From Planococcaceae bacterium UBA3378 (lineage in GTDB: Bacteria; Bacillota; Bacilli; Bacillales_A; Planococcaceae): a stretch of 8,380 nucleotides of DNA. Each line of letters starts with the position of its first letter. The stretch's first letter is position 1. Made by a program: the position numbers and the translations under genes. The notes under the pieces were generated by a model. That model made no database searches. It was not told the DNA's origin and saw only the letters and a program-made list of their open reading frames with translations. The DNA is taken from assembly GCA_002359075.1 (NCBI GenBank), contig DEQA01000097.1, forward strand, positions 22,722-31,101. The letters are read 5' to 3'. This document shows, piece by piece, positions 6,822 to 8,380 of the stretch.

Positions 6822-7403
6822 TTAAGCTTTTAACCCTTTTAGCACCAGCTGTGTCACTTTCGGTGTCAACGCTACAAGATCATAGCGATAGTCATTCATC
6901 ACCCACGTTGTCGTGATTTCATCCACGGTGCCAAATACCATTTGGCGTGCCAGGCGGACATCCATCGTAGTATTGAACTCACCGGAAAGCATTCCCTCAA
7001 TCAAAATTTGGTCTAAGAGCATAAGGTACTCTTTTAGAATAGCATTAATTTTCAGTCGAATCTCCTTATTTGATTGCCTTAGCTCTAATTGAGTGACGGT
7101 CGCTAAATGATGGTCTTTCGCTAAAACTTGGAAATGATTTTCGATCATCTGCGCTAACTTTTCAGATGAACTACTCTCATTTTTTATTATATCTTGTAAA
7201 TTGTCTACGAAAACCCCCATTTTTTCCTGAAAAACAGAAATTAGGATATCTTCTTTGTTTTTAAAGTATAAATAGATCGTTCCGTCGGCGACCCCGGCCT
7301 GCTTGGCTATTTTTGATACTTGGGCTTGATGATAGCCATTTTCTGCAATGGCAATAACCGCCGCATCAATAATTTGTTTATATTTGGGTTTATTTCGTTT
7401 CAA
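6822..7403 (-). CDS. fadR: TetR-family fatty-acid degradation repressor FadR (TTG start)
   Basis: This dimeric repressor of beta-oxidation genes is released from DNA by long-chain acyl-CoA. From the TTG at 7403 the product has 193 residues, beginning MKRNKPKYKQ; B. subtilis FadR (YsiA) has 194 and, as I recall it, begins MKQKRPKY. The TetR N-terminal domain spans about 8-55, with the helix-turn-helix QVSKIAKQAGVADGTIYLYF (28-47) very close to the B. subtilis sequence. The C-terminal ligand and dimer domain includes VTQLELRQSN (103-112) and VRLARQMVFGTVDE (149-162). GGTGGTGA (7409-7416) lies 5 bases before the TTG, which decides the start. An ATG at 7448 would add 15 residues, but it lies inside the FadR operator and has no ribosome site. 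Its operator and an internal promoter lie directly upstream, so it is probably autorepressed. This is the B. subtilis-type FadR, unrelated to E. coli FadR (GntR family). Confidence 0.93.
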   Translation of the reverse strand: MKRNKPKYKQIIDAAVIAIAENGYHQAQVSKIAKQAGVADGTIYLYFKNKEDILISVFQEKMGVFVDNLQDIIKNESSSSEKLAQMIENHFQVLAKDHHLATVTQLELRQSNKEIRLKINAILKEYLMLLDQILIEGMLSGEFNTTMDVRLARQMVFGTVDEITTTWVMNDYRYDLVALTPKVTQLVLKGLKA

Positions 7404-7408
7404 GTTGT

Positions 7409-7416
7409 TCACCACC
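7409..7416 (-). promoter_or_regulatory. Ribosome binding site deciding the TTG start of fadR
   Basis: GGTGGTGA on the minus strand matches seven of eight bases of GGAGGTGA and stands 5 bases before the TTG at 7403. It directly follows the T-tract of the operator hairpin, so a folded hairpin in read-through mRNA would end only about 5 bases from it. Confidence 0.75.
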
Positions 7417-7463
7417 AAAAAAATATGAAAACATGAATGACCATTCATTCATGTTTCCATATT
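7417..7463 (-). terminator. Possible terminator/attenuator hairpin formed by the FadR operator
   Basis: Read on the minus strand, the 42-bp inverted repeat gives a 19-bp stem (one G-U pair) with the 4-base loop AUGG. It ends in a run of seven T residues, two in the stem and five beyond it. That layout is the form of an intrinsic terminator, although the stem is AT-rich and therefore weak. It could reduce read-through from lcfA into fadR. RNA started at the internal promoter begins within the left arm and could form only about 10 bp. Function is inferred. Confidence 0.35.
7422..7463. promoter_or_regulatory. FadR operator within a 42-bp inverted repeat
   Basis: The core TGAATGACCATTCATTCA (7434-7451) is a perfect TGAATGA-N4-TCATTCA palindrome, the B. 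subtilis FadR box form as I remember it. Symmetry continues outward: the left arm AATATGAAAACATGAATGA (7422-7440) matches the complement of 7445-7463 at 18 of 19 positions. It overlaps the -10 and start region of the internal promoter, so bound FadR would block transcription of fadR-fadB-etfB-etfA. Confidence 0.9.
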
Positions 7464-7487
7464 ATAAGTTGTTCATCTTTTTGTCAA
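7459..7487 (-). promoter_or_regulatory. Internal sigma-A promoter upstream of fadR
   Basis: On the minus strand a perfect TTGACA (7487-7482) is followed by TATAAT (7466-7461) at a short 15-base spacing, or by TAATAT (7464-7459) at the ideal 17 bases. Either gives a start near 7452-7454, inside the FadR operator. It lies entirely between the lcfA stop and the fadR start, so the last four genes can be transcribed apart from lcfA. Confidence 0.75.
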
Positions 7488-7498
7488 TAGTTGTCTAT

Positions 7499-8380
7499 CT
7501 ATTTTGCTTTTTGTTCTGTTGCTGCTTTCTCTTTTTCTTCCTCTACCAATGCGCGGCGTAAAATTTTCCCTACTGCTGTCTTTGGCAGCTCATTCCGGAA
7601 TTCATAAAACCGCGGCACTTTATAGGCAGCCAGGTTTTGACGGCAGTATGCATTTAACTCAGAATCTGTGACAGAACTGCCTTCCTTCAGTACGATATAA
7701 GCCTTTACTGTCTCTCCGCGGTACGGATCAGGAATGCCTGCTACTACACACTCTTGAATGGCATCATGCTCATACAGTACTTCCTCTACTTCACGGGGAT
7801 AAATATTATACCCACCTGCAATAATCATGTCCTTCTTACGATCCACTACATAAAAATAGCCGTTTTCATCCATATACCCAAGATCACCCGTCAAGAACCA
7901 GCCATCTGCAAATGCCATTGCTGTATCCTCTGGGCGATTCCAATAGCCTTTCATCACTTGTGGACCTTTAATCACGATTTCGCCCATTTCCCCCGGCGGT
8001 ATTAATTCATTGTCGCCTGAGCGTAAAATGGCTGCATCGGTATTCGGCCATGGTACACCAATAGAGCCGTTGACGCGCTCATCCCAAATGAAATTAGCAT
8101 GGGTGACCGGGGAAGTTTCTGTTAAACCGTATCCTTCTACAAGCTTCCCACCTGTTATTTCCTCGAATTTTTCCTGTACTTCCACCGGCAGCGGTGCAGA
8201 ACCACTTATGCAGGCCTTGATTGAAGACAGATCATATTTCCCTAAATCCTGATGATTCAATAAACCGATATACATTGTCGGCGCACCGGGGAATAATGTC
8301 GGCTTTTGCTTATCGATCGTCTTTAATGTATCCTCTATATTAAATTTCGGCAGCAGGACCATTTTGTTTTGTTTCATCAC
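7499..8380 (-). CDS. lcfA: Long-chain fatty-acid-CoA ligase, C-terminal part (5' end outside window)
   Basis: This is an AMP-forming acyl-CoA synthetase that activates fatty acids to acyl-CoA with ATP and CoA before beta-oxidation. The frame is open to the right edge; 293 codons are seen. B. subtilis LcfA has about 560 residues, so roughly the first half, with the phosphate-binding YTGGTTG-type loop, is missing from view. Visible (numbered within the fragment): GYGLTETSPVT (83-93, adenylate motif), the fatty-acyl-CoA synthetase signature region GWFLTGDLGYMDENGYFYVVD (160-180) with the ATP-binding aspartate D166, then RKKDMIIAGGYNIYPREVEE (181-200) with R181 and the hinge, and PKTAVGKILRR (266-276) with catalytic lysine K272. 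The end is lysine- and glutamate-rich. It is the first gene of the five-gene operon within view. The next gene, fadR, starts 95 bases after the stop, a much larger gap than the 15-25 bases elsewhere in the operon, and that gap holds a promoter and operator. Confidence 0.95.
   Translation of the reverse strand: MMKQNKMVLLPKFNIEDTLKTIDKQKPTLFPGAPTMYIGLLNHQDLGKYDLSSIKACISGSAPLPVEVQEKFEEITGGKLVEGYGLTETSPVTHANFIWDERVNGSIGVPWPNTDAAILRSGDNELIPPGEMGEIVIKGPQVMKGYWNRPEDTAMAFADGWFLTGDLGYMDENGYFYVVDRKKDMIIAGGYNIYPREVEEVLYEHDAIQECVVAGIPDPYRGETVKAYIVLKEGSSVTDSELNAYCRQNLAAYKVPRFYEFRNELPKTAVGKILRRALVEEEKEKAATEQKAK

Noticed and set aside
7448..7448. ATG at 7448 as the fadR start
   Set aside because: It lies inside the FadR operator, lacks a Shine-Dalgarno site, and adds a 15-residue extension not expected in the family. 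The TTG at 7403 is better supported.
1..8380. Mobile elements, CRISPR arrays, tRNA or rRNA genes, phage defence genes
   Set aside because: No direct-repeat arrays, transposase-like frames, terminal inverted repeats or RNA gene signatures were seen. All sizeable genes belong to known metabolic families.

Overview
The window looks like ordinary chromosomal DNA from a low-to-mid GC member of the Bacillales (Bacillaceae or Planococcaceae type, such as Bacillus, Lysinibacillus or Solibacillus). Three things point there: Bacillus-like Shine-Dalgarno sites, consensus sigma-A promoters, and a gene block matching the lcfA-fadR-fadB-etfB-etfA fatty-acid degradation operon of Bacillus subtilis in gene order and protein length. 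I see no mobile element, rRNA, tRNA or CRISPR array.

Left part (1-3860): a divergent catabolic module. On the minus strand, an M20-family amidohydrolase of the N-carbamoyl-amino-acid hydrolase / beta-ureidopropionase type (1283-2527) is followed 16 bases later by a dihydropyrimidinase/hydantoinase (1-1266, cut by the window edge). On the plus strand, a PucR-family regulator (2688-3860) points away from them. The 160-base gap between the divergent genes holds a near-consensus sigma-A promoter for the enzymes (TTTACA-N17-TATAAT). It also holds two opposed TTGGA half-sites about three helical turns apart, and a 17-base site matching 12 of 13 defined positions of the TnrA/GlnR nitrogen box. Together these suggest nitrogen-responsive use of dihydropyrimidines, or possibly hydantoins.

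Middle (3861-4231): a convergent intergenic stretch with no supportable gene. It holds a strong intrinsic terminator for the minus-strand operon and a second, AT-rich inverted repeat just after etfA.

Right part (4232-8380): the minus-strand operon reads from the right edge in the order lcfA (3' part only), fadR, fadB, etfB, etfA. LcfA activates fatty acids to acyl-CoA. FadB hydrates enoyl-CoA. EtfAB takes electrons from acyl-CoA dehydrogenases, whose genes are not here. FadR is the acyl-CoA-sensing TetR repressor.

The most interesting feature is the 95-base gap between lcfA and fadR. It carries a consensus-like promoter overlapped by a 42-bp inverted repeat centred on a perfect FadR operator. 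That repeat runs into a T-tract, so in a read-through transcript it could also act as a terminator-like hairpin immediately before the fadR ribosome binding site. fadR most likely starts at a TTG codon (7403) rather than the upstream ATG, which lies inside the operator. No clearly undescribed system is visible; the novelty is in the regulatory architecture.
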